Positions 46,371 to 60,881 of a DNA stretch of 64,000 bases are shown piece by piece. This DNA is from Pratylenchus scribneri (lineage: Eukaryota > Nematoda > Chromadorea > Rhabditida > Pratylenchidae). The position numbers were made by a program, and so were the translations under genes. Within the stretch, counting starts at the first letter, position 1; each line of letters opens with the position of its first letter. The DNA lies in contig JAQSEB010000011.1 of NCBI GenBank assembly GCA_030063045.1, positions 1,426,001 through 1,490,000 on the forward strand, read 5' to 3'. The notes beneath the pieces were generated by a model. It was not told where the DNA came from. It ran no database searches and was given only the letters and a program-made list of their open reading frames with translations.

Positions 46371-49300
46371 ATGAGCAGCACAAAACGAGCGGTATGTTTT
46401 TTTGATTTGATTGAATACATTAGAATTCGGATGCTTCGAATGCTAAACTTACTCAAAAATCAATAGAATCATCAAAAATTAGATAAAAATCGATCGCAAA
46501 AAACTTATTAAGGTCAAAAAAACTTCAGGTTTTTAGCAAAATCTTCAGGTCTAAAATAAAATCTTAAGGTTTTTAAGAATTTATTGATTAATTAATATTG
46601 GCTGTTGGGTTTTATATGCAGTCTAGTATTGATGGCATTCGAATTCTATGAATGGATTAAGACAAGAAATTTGTAAAAAACAAAAAATTTCCTTTAACTT
46701 TTCAGGATGTTCAAACAGTGAGGGCGTCATCGCCAGGGTTGGGGACGGAACGCGACATTGGTAAGTGTTTATGCAGAATCAAATTTACAATAAATTCCTA
46801 TCATTTTGTACAGAATTGCAATATGCGGACAGCAAGGTGATCGGCAATGGCTCATTTGGAGTGGTCTACCGGGCCGTTTTGGTACACAACAATGAGGAGG
46901 TGGCAATCAAGAAAGTGCTGCAGGACAAACGTTACAAGGTTTTTATTTGAATGTAATTAAATTATGGCGAATATTATTATTGGAGACCAATTAAAAATGG
47001 TTTTCCATTGATTTTGGAATAAGAAGAAGGTTTTTTGCCAAGACCAAAGTGGTCAATTTTTTGGATGATTTTAGTATTCGATGCTACAGTTAAAGAAGAC
47101 ATTCTATAAAACTCATCGAGATATTTGAATGATGTGGTGGGATATAGATTGTTGTGTGGGGGTTTGGTCAAAATTGAAAGTATTAAACCGCCCAAACCAT
47201 ATTTTATTTTTTGGTTAATAACTGTTGGTTTTGATCCAAATTCCAGCAATCTATATGCCAATTGATACGTCTTTATCAGCTCTATAGATTGATATAAGGT
47301 TTATAAGGTTTATTTAAGAACATTAAAAAGATTTCGACCAAAAACCGATCCCTCAACCAACAAAAAACCTTTCATAATCAACAAAAAATCGATTAAAATA
47401 TTTTTGTAATTAATTTTTGACATTGAATGCACTTTTCAGAACCGGGAATTGCAAATAATGCGGCGGCTTGAGCATCGGAATGTGGTCAAACTCAAATACT
47501 TTTTCTACTCCGCCGGCGACAAGAAGGACGAACTTTACTTAAATCTCATCCTGGAGTTCGTCCCTGACACAGTCTATCGAGGTTTGTGAACAGTAAACTT
47601 GGGAATTTTTAACAAATAAAAACAATATAAAATCAACATTTAATGAGAAATTTCTGTAAATGAAAATTAATTGTAGCTAAAAAGGTATAAAACTAAAAAC
47701 CATTAGGATGATGATGAATAAGCGCTCTTCAAAAAAGATGAGAAAAAGGTTAAGGATGTCTAGAAGCATTTATTTCTGTTCTGATTCCAAAAATAATCCA
47801 TTTATTGAATCGATTCAAGCATTTTTAGACATTGCTATCCACAAGCTACTAATTTTCATTACAAAACCCGTTAATTTGAATGGAAACCGAAAGTAATTAA
47901 AAAAATTATTCTAAAAATTATTAAATTTCCTTCACAAATTAATCATATTTAATCATTTTTCTCAACAATTTCAGTGGCCAGGCATTATTCCAAACAGCGA
48001 CAACTCATCCCAATCACCTACACCCGGGTATACATGTATCAGCTTTTTCGCGCCTTGGGCTACATACACAGCATCGGTGAGTGATTTTGAAACCCAATTT
48101 AATTTAATTAAATTCATAATTAGGTAATTGGTAAAATAAGGGATTTAAAAAATAAATAAAATTTAATCGGAATAATTTTTAACCATTTTCTTCAGGAATT
48201 TGCCATCGCGACATCAAACCGCAAAATCTTCTTTTGAATGTCCAAACATCTGTTTTGAAGGTTTTAGTTTAATAAAAAATAAAATCTTAAATTTCCTAAC
48301 TAATTAAATTTCAGTTATGTGATTTTGGATCGGCAAAGAGCCTGGTCCCAGGAGAGCCAAATGTGGCTTACATATGTTCACGGTTTGCATTTGAATTTTA
48401 AACTCAGCCAAAATTCCCCTAATTTTCAGTTATTATCGGGCACCGGAGCTGATTTTTGGCGCAACCGATTACACCACTCGAATTGGTTTGTTTATTTAAT
48501 TTTTGGAATTATTTTGAATTAAATTATTAATTTTTAAAGATGTTTGGTCGGCGGGCACAGTTTTGGCCGAATTGTTGATGGGACAGCCATTTTTTCCCGG
48601 CGATTCAGGTTTTTAATTCTGATTTATTATAAAAGTTACCTTAAAAAAATAAATTATTTGGGAATTTTCAATGGGAAAAAAATATTGGACTCTACCCGGA
48701 TTCGAACCCTTGACCTAATAAAGTGCATTTTTTAAGGGGTGGATCAACTGGTTGAAATAATCAAAGTGTTGGGCACGCCATCCCGTGACGAAATCCAGCA
48801 AATGAATCCAAATTACAAAGAATTCCGGTTCCCAACAATTCGCCCGCATCCGTGGTCAAGAGTAAGTACAAAAATTGGAAATTAGGTGCAAAAAGTGAGG
48901 AAAGAGATTTTTCCTATTTTTGACAAAAACCTTAAAATTTTCGGCAAACTATCAATTTATAAAAATATTTAATCCTCCATTTTTAAAGGTTTTTCGCCCG
49001 CGAACGTCCTCAGACACCATTGACCTGGTGTCGAACCTCCTCAAATACAACCCGGAGGCCCGACTGACACCGCACCAGGCGATGGCCCATGAATTCTTCA
49101 ACGAACTCCGAGTTGCCGGCGTCAAGCTGCCCTCAAATGCTCCAATGCCCCCACTTTTCGATTTCAGGTTTGGAAAATTTTAAAAAATAGGAAAAATGGG
49201 TCAAAAATCTAAAAAAAAATATATTCTTTTTTTTCCAGTGACGAGGAACTGTCAAATTGCGATTCGGAGCTCAAAGAGCGACTTTTGCCAAAACAAGCCA

Positions 49301-49840
49301 TGCCAGCAGCCATTCCTCAGCAGGCGAATGATGCAACGGCCGGTGATTCGCAGGCAGCAAGCAGGAAAAGCAGTGCCGAGGTTAGCCTAAACACCGAGAA
49401 ATTTGGGGGCAAAAATGCGAATAGTTAATTAAATAAATAATTAAATAAATTTAAATGTTCACCTATTTAATTTAATCTATTTTCAAAAAGCCAAAAATTG
49501 GCAAATAATCAGTCAACAAAATAAAAATTGTTTCCAATTAAATGGCATTTAATTTTTCCTCCTCCATTTCCAGAGCATCAACAAAAACAGTGAAAGCACC
49601 AAACAAGGTTCAAAAAGCCCGGCAAGAAGTGCAAATGGAGGCGGCGCCGATTCATCCCAACATCAACTGCGGAAAAAGTCAGCAACAGGGACTCCAGCCG
49701 GATGCGGTTTGCCCGATTGTGGCGGCGGCGGTGGAAACAATTCAACGGCAACCAATGCCCAACAACAATCCCAATCCCATGGCCAGCCTCCTCCTCAACA
49801 ACAGCAGCAACAGGCATCGTCGGCCACTTTGCAAGGATGA
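46371..49840 (+). CDS. gsk-3: glycogen synthase kinase 3, 471 aa
   Basis: Exons: 46371-46391, 46706-46760, 46814-46938, 47440-47581, 47975-48076, 48196-48260, 48315-48382, 48430-48485, 48540-48608, 48737-48861, 48989-49167, 49239-49380, 49574-49840 (1,416 nt). It is a Ser/Thr kinase of Wnt, insulin and cell-fate signalling. Visible landmarks are the glycine loop [11 protein letters not shown], the catalytic Lys in [11 protein letters not shown] (K58), [12 protein letters not shown] (D154), DFG (D173), the activation-loop Tyr in YICSRYYRAPE (Y189), [19 protein letters not shown] and [15 protein letters not shown]. The block [11 protein letters not shown] and the rest match GSK-3 rather than other CMGC kinases. 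No RxRxxS inhibitory site like mammalian Ser9 is seen in the 25-residue N-terminus. The C-terminal tail beyond the kinase fold (about 135 aa) is rich in Gln, Ser and Gly. Confidence 0.95.
48675..48722 (-). repeat. tRNA-like fragment (B-box) in a gsk-3 intron
   Basis: On the minus strand it reads GGTCAAGGGTTCGAATCCGG, a tRNA T-arm/B-box word. No full cloverleaf can be folded around it. It is probably a tRNA-derived SINE fragment or tRNA relic. Confidence 0.45.
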
Positions 49841-50754
49841 GAATGTTTGATGGATGAATGAAGAAAAGTGAAATCAAAAACAATTTTGGGCACTGGGGAC
49901 ATCAAATCAGATCAAAAGCAGAGCACACCGATCTTTTTTATCCTCCCATAAATCCTCCAGTCGCCTCTTCCTATTTTGTCTATTCCCCCTCCTCCTCTCC
50001 CTCCCAAATTCATTCAACATTTTTTTTTTTGTTCAATTTGGACACAAATTTCCACATTTTTCTGCGGCCGATATTTTTTTTCCTTCTATTTTTCCATTAT
50101 TTTAACACAAAAATATGTATCACATATAAATTTTTTCAACATCAATAAATTTGGAGTTTTTGGATGTTTCACATATGATTCTTGCGCACAATTTCACCGG
50201 TCATCCAATTTTCCCATAATACTTAGGCAATGAAATGAGAAATTTAAATAAAAAATGAGGAATTTTTAAACTGAAAAATTTCAAAAATTTCATATTTTGT
50301 CAAAGACCTAAGGAATAAGAGATAAAACCCGAAAATTGTGGTGACAATTTGCGCTCACACACATTTATTTCCTTCCGCTGCTCTGCTGTTGATTCAATCG
50401 CCGTGTTTCCCCCGAATTTTATCCTTTGAATTTTGTCCCCTTCTCCCTTGTACACATAAAATTGCCCTCCCCTATTTTTTGCACCCATTTCATCAATTTG
50501 TTGACCGCGCTTTTCATTCATTTTCATTTGGCTTATTCATCAAAAAAAATCACAAAATCCACCCCAAAATGTGTTTTTCCCTTCCACCCTCTTCCTTTGC
50601 AACATTACATATTTTAGAATGAATTTTTTTCATTATATGTTTTTTGTGTGATGTGTTGAATTTTATTATTCAATTCAAATTGAAAAAAAAAGAAATGGAA
50701 AAAACAATTAAAAACAATGAAAATATTGGGAACAAAAATTGTTAAATTATTCAT
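49841..50754. other. convergent 3' flanks of gsk-3 and MED29
   Basis: AT-rich with C/T-rich blocks (49940-50060, 50340-50620) and AATAAA near 50143. No supported gene. Confidence 0.45.
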
Positions 50755-53360
50755 TCATTCTGTTTTGCCCGAAATTCGACCCATCAACGCATTCAAACTG
50801 GCAATGTTCGATTTGATTGCCTCTTTGTCGGCGTTCATCAGCTCCGAAAAACCGTGCAAAACTTGAGGCAAGGTGGAAGTTGGAGCACTGCAAAAAAATT
50901 GTTAAATTATAGAAAAAATTTAATATTTAAAAATGAAATTAAAATTTACTTGATTTCAGCCGGTGTTGGCAACCAGGCAACGGCCGATCCCGCTTGCTGA
51001 TTGTATAATTTGCCCTGTTGCCGGTTGACTTCTTGGATGAGAAACTGCAAAAAAGGAGGAATTTAATTGGATTTGATCATATTTTTGGAATGTCTTTTAA
51101 ATACCCTTAAAGTGAACTTGAAAAATAAGTTATTGCTTAATTTCCTGAACTTAAAGAGAAGGAATAAATAAATCAGTGATTTAAATTCATCTTAAAGTTA
51201 TTTTGAAAGAATATGAACAATAATTTTCGACTCCCATAAATTTTGTTTGTGTCTAAAGTATCAAATTATTCCGAAAGTCTATTTCCTATTCCCAACCAAA
51301 AAATATATTTACTTACAATGTTCCGTTCAATTTGGTCGCAAATGTTCATGAATTGATTTCGCGCCTGCTCATACTGCTCCCTGGGTGATAAATCCATTGA
51401 AGTTGCCGCCTTTTTCGTCGATGATTTGCCTTCCCCCAACATTCCACCACCGCCTTCATCCGTTGAACGGACCGATCCAGGCTGTTGAATGCCACCGCCG
51501 GCACCACTCACAGATTGGGGGTTGACGGATTGAGGATTTTGGATGGACAGTGGGTTTTGCACGGAATGTGGATTGTTCAACACGGATTGGGGGCCACCAC
51601 CAAAGCCCAAATTTGAGTGAGGCGGACCAATGGAATGTGGGCCGCCGGCTGGTCCAATTGAATGTGGGCCTCCTGCGATTATTTGGGGAATTAAATTGGA
51701 GATAAATTTTTGGATTCCGTTTAAAGGCCCTACCGGAAGGATTTAAAATTTTTTTTAATTTTTAGCCGAATGGATAACCATTCGCTATTGAAAAATATAG
51801 GTTTCGGGTTCGAATCCGCTCCGAGGAAGTTAATTTTGTCGGGCTTATTTTTCACTTTTATGGATTGCTACATTAGATTTCTAAGCTAAATAAAGTTTTT
51901 TGAATTAGAAATATTTTTGTCGAAAATTCAAACAATTAACCTTGTCCAATGGAATGTGGCCCGCCAGCAGGGCCAATCGAATGAGGTCCACCGGTGGTGC
52001 CCAAATTTGAATGCGGCCCTCCGACCGGCTTCTTTTCCTCATGTTTCTCCGTTGCTGCCGATGATTCCGCTGCAATTCTTTCAATGGTCTTTTCGGCACA
52101 TTGATTCAATTCCTTAAAAACGTTGATTTTTATCAAGTTACCCAACATTTTGTGAATAAAACTGACCACAATTGCACGCCTCAACTCCTTCAGCATCAAC
52201 ATTTTGGCGGAGGCGATTGGGTCAAATTCCATGGATGAAACCGTCGGCGGTTGTCCTTGGCCGCCGAGCATTGATTGTTGTTGAGGTTGGCGGCCGCCAG
52301 CGGAAGAGGAAGTTGCCGATCCAACACTGGCCGGTGCACCACCACTCACAGTGCCAGGGCCAAATTGACTGCCCAATGAGGCGGGTGTGGCCATTTGATG
52401 TTGGTGGATTGGAGGCCCAATTGAGCCGGGTTGTTGGAGTTGGTGGACTGATCCTGAAGTTTAGAAAGCATTTATTTAAATGTATTTATCTCATAAAAAC
52501 GCGTTGATTGAGTTATAATATCAGACGAAAAACATTTTTGAAAGTTTTCGACAGGAAGGACCCTTCATTTTTTTAAAAATTTAGGTCTCGTGTTCGAATC
52601 CGCTCAGAGGAAGGTATTTTTTGGTTAGGTAAAAAATGCAAAATAAAATTCTTCGATTGATATATAATAAGACGAAACCCAACCAAGCATATTTTTAAAA
52701 TTTTATGATTTTCAAAACTTTTTGAAATTTTGAATCTAACCTGGCTGTTGCATTTGTCCAATTGAATGCGGTTGTTGCAATTGTTGTTGCTGGGGTGTAT
52801 TTGGTCCGGACATTGGATTGGTCATTTGCTGGGAATGGGGGCCGACCATCATTTGTGGACCACCGCCGCTGCTGCCATACATTTGCTGCTGTTGTGGACT
52901 GAATGGGATGGGGCCAACCGAACCGGGATGTGGATAGACGCCTCCAGGTCCTGGGTTGATCTATGAAATAATTTCATGTAAAAATTGTTTTAAAAAAACA
53001 AATATTGGTGGTTTTATTTTCTCTTCTAGAGGCAATTTTAAAACCCCAAGTTATTTTATGAGCCAAAATTTGAGTACCGGTAATATTGCAGTTTGGCCCC
53101 TAACTGGGGAAAAGATGAGGATGAAACATTAAATATCATCCCAAATAAACCTGTTGTTGTGAGGGTGATGGCGCCGCTGCAACATTCGGTAAGGACATTT
53201 GTGGATGCGAACCGGGAGCCATGTTCATTCGCTTAAACATTTAACATTAATTTGCATAAATATTAAACAAATTTTATACCACAATGCGCACCCCTTGCGG
53301 TGGTTGTTGAGCTTGATTGGATGGTGGTTGATTGCCTTTACCCGGCTGTTGATAATACAT
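50755..53360 (-). CDS. mdt-29: Mediator complex subunit 29, 474 aa
   Basis: Minus-strand exons: 53360-53280, 53231-53151, 52960-52741, 52453-52167, 52112-51941, 51672-51317, 51044-50950, 50887-50755 (1,425 nt). The conserved core fits MED29: FDPIASAKMLMLKELRRAIV near the middle, then QFMNICDQIERNIFLIQEVN and a helical C-terminus, LHGFSELMNADKEAIKSNIA. MED29 is a tail-module subunit linking activators to RNA polymerase II (Drosophila Intersex). Here it is more than twice the usual 200 aa because of a Gln/Pro/Gly/Met-rich N-terminus and an insert with repeats of GGPHSIGP/Q between the two conserved helices. The 54-nt intron 52166-52113 is in frame and stop-free, so it could be retained. The family call comes from the core and is less certain than for gsk-3 or enolase. 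Confidence 0.75.
51777..51850 (+). repeat. tRNA-like element in a MED29 intron
   Basis: TAGCCGAATGGATAACC resembles an A box and GGGTTCGAATCCGCTC a B box, about 45 bp apart, followed by GAGGAAG and TCGGGCTT. Related pieces lie at 52583-52620 and 54497-54545 with the same GTTCGAATCCGCT word and GGAAG. The stems do not close into a tRNA, which suggests a tRNA-derived SINE family inserted in minus-strand genes. Confidence 0.55.
52583..52620 (+). repeat. tRNA-like fragment in a MED29 intron
   Basis: TAGGTCTCGTGTTCGAATCC followed by GCTCAGAGGAAGG. It matches the B-box half of 51777-51850 and lacks a clear A box. Confidence 0.45.
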
Positions 53361-53652
53361 TTTATTTTAATTGCAAATAAAATTTTAAACCATTATTCTG
53401 TTTTTAAAATAAATTCAAATATAAAATATTGGAAAAGCAGCCGAAATTCATGGCCAACTTTTATAGTGAATTTAATTGTCCAAATATTTATTCATTTTAT
53501 TTAAATCAATGACATAAATTACGGGAAATTGTCTCTAAATTTGTCGAAATTATTTGCGAAAATTTAATTGGGTCTAACAATTTAAATTGAATATTTGGGT
53601 CAAAATAGGGATCGATTGCCTATAATTAAATTCATCATTTCATCTCATCCAA
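53361..53652 (-). other. short enolase-MED29 gap, possible operon spacer
   Basis: Only 292 bp separate the enolase stop (53653) from the MED29 ATG (53360), with both genes on the minus strand. Read on the minus strand, AAAACAG ends 38 nt before the MED29 ATG (53400-53398) and is a candidate trans-splice acceptor. Nematode operons have spacers of this size. Confidence 0.35.
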
Positions 53653-55862
<2,210 letters not shown>

Positions 55863-56622
55863 ATTGAAAAAGGAATTGAAATTTTTTCGTAAATTTGTTT
55901 CTATAAACTAATGGTAATTGGTAAATTTATGATCGATAAATTCGGTTGATTGACTGAGGAAAGAGGGAATAAAAAAAAATAGAACACTGAATCAGGCCAT
56001 TAATTAAACTCAAGTGGCTTAGGTTAAAAATAACAAAGATCAACAAATGGAAAGGTATAAAGGGTAAAAAATAATCATTCGAAAGGATGGGATGGAAGTG
56101 GATGGAGTGGAGTAACTAGGGACCAACACGCCATAAACATCTCGCAAACAAAAAATGGTTGCTTTAATTAATATAAATGATGAATTGTTTGGAAATCTTT
56201 GATCATGTTTTTGTTTTTTTTTCTACTCAATTTTTCTGGAATCTATCGCTCACGATTCTCGCGCAAGTAGTGTCATGTAATGTCAACAAACAAAAAATCC
56301 TTGATTCCGTTTTTTCTGGAAATTTTAATTTGAACATTGATTTCTTTAATAATCAAAATAATAAATGTTTTGCATTTTATTATAATTGGGATATTATATC
56401 ATTTTCTCTGATCGTCTAGCATCCGAAAATTTATTCTATTTTTCTCGAATTTATTGATTTTTTTGAGGTTATTTCTTGCGCCTTGCGCTTGCGCGTTGCA
56501 TTTCCAAACCTTAAAAACGCAGTGGATGTGAATTATGTAAAAAAACAAATCAAAACAAAGCAAATTCCGTTACAAAAAAAATATATAGTTCAATTTCAGG
56601 ATTTTAATTAGCTTCATTAAAA
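55863..56622. promoter_or_regulatory. divergent promoter region between enolase and DNAJC21
   Basis: The two start codons face away from each other across 760 bp, so this stretch must hold promoters of both genes unless transcription starts elsewhere. TTTCAG at 56594-56599, 23 nt before the DNAJC21 ATG and preceded by CAA, is a candidate trans-splice or 5' UTR acceptor. GCGCCTTGCGCTTGCGCG near 56476 is a GC-rich patch. No specific factor site can be named. Confidence 0.45.
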
Positions 56623-58657
56623 ATGGGCATTTGGGATAAATTTTACGAAAAAGCTCGATCATTTTTCACCGGCGGCGAGGAGGGAACAAGTGAAAGCACT
56701 GCAACCAAAGTAGTTTTAATTGTTCAAGAAAAAATAAATTAACACCTTTTTTAGACACGATGTTATTATGATTTATTGGAAGTTGACCGCGAGGCAGGCG
56801 AAGATGAGATCAAAAAATCATTCAAGAAATTGGCACTGAAATGGCATCCTGACAAAAATCCGGGGAAGGAAGAAGAATGCGCTGCCTATTTCATTTTGAT
56901 ACAACAGGCCTATGAAGTGCTCAGCGATCCACAAGAACGTGCATTTTATGACAGACATCGCGAAAACATCATTTACCAGAATACAGGTTTGTTTTTAACA
57001 AAAAAAATATTAGAAAACGCACTAGTTTAGTCAAAATATATAAATTTTGTTTGTCTTTTACAAAGATGGCCCAGATGAACGGAAAGATGATGGAATAGTT
57101 TTGGAACCGTTCATGAGCACTGGATGTTGGCGCAGTGGAATTTTTGCAAACGAAGAGGAGCGTCAAGACAAATTCTATTCAGTCTATCGCGATCTGTTCC
57201 ATCAGCTGGCGGCCGAGGAATATGCCTACATTGAGGATCCGGAAGAAAGGAATTATCCGGTGTTCGGCACTTTTACCAGCGACTACGAGACGGTTCCAAA
57301 ATTTATTTTAAATTTTTTTAAAAAATTTATTTTTCAGGTTGTGGCCCCATTCTACGCATTTTGGCTGAATTTCAGCACTCGCCGTTCATTCGCTTGGCTG
57401 GACAAATGGAATATGCGTGAGGCACCGGACCGACAAACGGCACGATATATGGAGAAGGAGAATCGCAAGAATCGAGAACATGGACGAAAGTTGAGGAGCG
57501 ACGAAATTCGGGTTTTTTAATTCAATAATTTTAATTTTTAATAAAATTTTACCCATAGAAATTGGTTGAATTCGTTCGGAAACATGACAAACGCGTAGAA
57601 TTGGCCAGGCAACGACAAAAGGAACGCAATGAGGCCATTCAGAAGAAGGTGGAAGAACAAAGAAGGCAGGCGATTCGGCGGAACCTGGAGAGACTGGAAA
57701 CATTCGAAATGGACGAAGAGGCCGAAGAAAAGCATTTGATGGATTTGGAGCAGATCGAAGCAGCATTGGATGCTCAATTTGGCACAGTGAATTCGGCAAC
57801 GACCGCTGGGGATGAGGAAAGTGGCGGCGAGGATGGGGCCAGTGGCGATGGTTCGGCGGATGGGGAAGATGGAGGCGAATTTCGGTGCATTGTTTGCGAA
57901 AAGACATTTAAATCCAGGTAACAATGCTTATGCTAATTTTTATTAAAATAATTCTTAGAAGTATAATTAAAATAATTTCAATAGGAATGTATTAGACAAT
58001 CATCAACGGTCGAGAAAGCACCGACAAATGGTGGAATTGTTGAGGACGCATATGCGCGAAGAAGACCAACAATTGTTTGAGGATGAGAATGTGGGCGGAA
58101 GCAGTCAAGAAGATGAAGAAGTACAGCCACAAAGGAGAGGGAAGAGGAAGAAGAAAAGGAAAGGAGGAGCAGCGAAAGTGGAAGATGAAGAAAAAGAGGA
58201 AGAAAATAGGCCAAAAATTGAAGATGAAGCCGAAAAAGAAGTCGCACAAAATGATGGACCGGAAGAGCAAATTGAGCCACCACCAACTGTCAAGAGCAAA
58301 AAGGCAAGAAGGAGAGCGGCAGGCGGAGGAAGCGGCGCAATCGGCGGTGGAACGGATGGAGGAAAAAACAATGTAAATTTATAATTTAAAAAATTAAATT
58401 TCAAATGAAATTAAATGCAGAAACCACGCGAACCACCAACTGGACCAGTTGCCTGTGAATGCATAACCTGCGGTGCCGAATTCGACTCCAAAAGCCAATT
58501 ACATGCTCATCTGAAATCGAGTGGACATGCCGTCTTGAAAACAGTGCAAACGGCGGCTGCCAAGCCAGCAACGACAATTGGCACTTATGGAGGAGGAGGC
58601 GGAAAGAAAGGCGGCAAAATCAAGAACAAGCGAAACAACAAGGAGATGGAAGAATGA
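56623..58657 (+). CDS. DNAJC21: DNAJC21-type J-domain zinc-finger protein, 567 aa
   Basis: Exons: 56623-56709, 56755-56986, 57066-57292, 57338-57511, 57559-57917, 57985-58372, 58421-58657 (1,704 nt). The family (yeast Jjj1) assists late cytoplasmic maturation of the 60S ribosomal subunit with Hsp70. A J domain with LALKWHPDKNPG (HPD) and LSDPQERAFYDRHRE is followed by the family-specific block SDYETVVAPFYAFWLNFSTR, a charged coiled region (RKHDKRVELARQRQKERNEA), a U1-type zinc finger CIVCEKTFKSRNVLDNHQRS ending RKH, a Lys/Glu-rich linker, and a second finger CITCGAEFDSKSQLHAHLKS ending SGH. The first exon adds about 30 residues (MGIWDKFYEKARSFFTGGEE) before the J domain, which most homologues lack; a downstream start is not available in frame before the J domain. 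Intron 57293-57337 is only 45 nt and stop-free. Confidence 0.94.
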
Positions 58658-60881
58658 AAATTATGGTTGATATTGAAAATGGATGTGATTTTTTTTGTTG
58701 GTGACCCCTTTCCCATCTTCCCATCCCAACACAATCATAATTCTATATAAAAATATATTGTTGTTATGCATGGATAGCCTCTTGCTATTTTTTTTATGTA
58801 TAATGGAACAAATTTAATCTTGTTTTTTAATGATAAAAATTATATTTCCAAACATTGATTATGAATTATGATTATTCTCAAATTTGTTTTTTCAAACAAT
58901 TTTATATTTCTTTTTCAATAATGTGAAGAAGAAAGAAACATTTTTTGGGCAATACAACCCATCTTCAACATCGCCGCCCAAAATTATATGTTGCCCGCCA
59001 CGGCTTTGTTCGCCCTTCATTCTTTCACATTCACATAAAATGTGAATGTTTTGTTTGCCTTTCCATCCCCCATTATTCATTCACATTCACCGCCAACAAC
59101 AATTCTCCATCCAATTCCTCTTCCCTATACATTCATTCTCCTCCCTCTTCCTCGCCCAACTATATTGATGTTTTGTTGGGCGCCGGCCTCGTTGGTCGTG
59201 TTGGGCTGTGCTGTTGGCTATGACTGCGGCAGAGCCAACAGCATAGCTAGCTAGCAGAGGAGGTTGGGGATTTGTTGGTTAGGATGAAGAACACGGCTCC
59301 ATTCATTCCCTCATTTTCTGCCCGCATGCCGCATCTCATTCTCATCGCCATTTGCTGGCGCACCCTTCTCCACATCACTTTCATTTCCCCAACAAATCCA
59401 ACCAACCAAACATAAAATTCATTCATTCATTCGAAACAAACCTCCTCTTCCTCCTTTTTCTGTTTTCTTACACTTGAAATGAAATATTCACATTTTTTTT
59501 CTCAACAAAATATTTTTTCCCTCAACTTTTTTTAAAAACTCCATGTTTTTCTCACCCATTTTTTTTTGCTTTAATTCGCACCATGTTCAATGGGCCAAAA
59601 ATATTTCTCAATCCTTACTTTTATTCTTCGACAAACAAGCCCCCGTTGTATGGCGGTGGTTCATCGAACACATTAAACGCCACAACGATGAAAAAAATGA
59701 AAACATGATAGAAAAACATCAGCAAAAATCTCAAAATGAGAAATGGCAAATACACAAATACCCACGCTTGTTTTTCCCCCACTTGTTTTCACATCTTTTT
59801 CCTTTGCCATCTTTCACCCTGACTAGACCCACCACAAAATTCTGCGGACCCAGTTGGAGATGTTATTGTCCATTATATTAGCAAACGAATATTTCCTCCT
59901 CAACCTCCACTACTGTGTGGGTCGAAAGAAGGAAGATTGATTTGTTCATTGAACATTTTGGCCACCCAAACAAAACGAAAACAATCCCCCCAAATGTCCC
60001 CACCAATCCTTGTTTTCCACATCCCCTCCTGCCGCACAATTCAGCAGCAGCCCGAGACCCGACTAAATATTATTGTCCAGTAGCAACACTAGACGGGTTG
60101 GCAAATGGCAACTCTTTTTTCTTCACCATATTTCCCTACTCCTCCACTCTGATGGTTCATCGAACACATCGGCCAACAAAACTGGACGAAAACAACCCCC
60201 GCTCTTGCCGGAGTGACTGCCAATATCTCATCCGGCCTCTTTCTCATCATCTTTTGATTGAAAGATGGCAAATAGCCCAACCAAACCAACCCCTCCTTGT
60301 TTTCCACATCTTCCTCTTCCTCTACAATTTCCGGACGACCCGCCGTTCCTCTCAATAGAATGTGTAGGGGAAGAGGTTGCGACCGGGCCTAAGATGATGA
60401 GGATTTGCTCTATGTTTTGGTGGTTGGCCATCACAAAAAGAGCGGCTGGTCTGAAAGAAAGGCCTCTGGGCAATGTGGAAAATGGAAATGTTGTTTTCGT
60501 CGGTCCCGGCCCTTTGGTTGGCAGTCTCGGCCTCCCACCCCTCGCTTCCTTCCCTACATCCTTTGCGTTTTTTGCGATGTCGAAAACATTTGCAAAAACA
60601 ACTCCACATATTCCCGCACCGCCGCCCAATAGAGCACGCTTTCAATTTCTCCAACCAATGCCAAAATTCCTTTTTTGTTTTTTCTTCATTCCATTCTACT
60701 AGAAAGTTTTATAGGAATTTCTAATCATTCAAAACATTAAAATAATAATTAAGCTAGATAAATAATTAAATTCTAACTGTTAATCTAACTCATTTTAGTC
60801 AATACTTTTAATTTATTCAATCCCTAAAAATTCCAACTTTACTTCAATTCAATCGATTTTGGCAGATTCCAACAGCATAAA
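58658..60881. other. pyrimidine-rich intergenic region upstream of the MADF gene
   Basis: After an AT-rich 3' flank (to about 58920), the plus strand is C/T-rich to about 60700. Blocks recur imperfectly: GTTCATCGAACACAT (near 59660 and 60155), CTTGTTTTCCACATC (near 60010 and 60296) and ACGAAAACAA (near 59975 and 60184), so part of the region arose by local duplication. Open frames are artefacts of base bias. GGCAG at 60861-60865, 16 nt before the MADF ATG, is a candidate trans-splice acceptor. Confidence 0.4.

Noticed and set aside
51777..51850. Functional tRNA gene
   Set aside because: Only A- and B-box-like words are present; acceptor and anticodon stems do not pair.
59543..60702. Plus- and minus-strand open frames upstream of the MADF gene
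   Set aside because: Both strands are open because of skewed composition and local duplication; no domain or splice structure.
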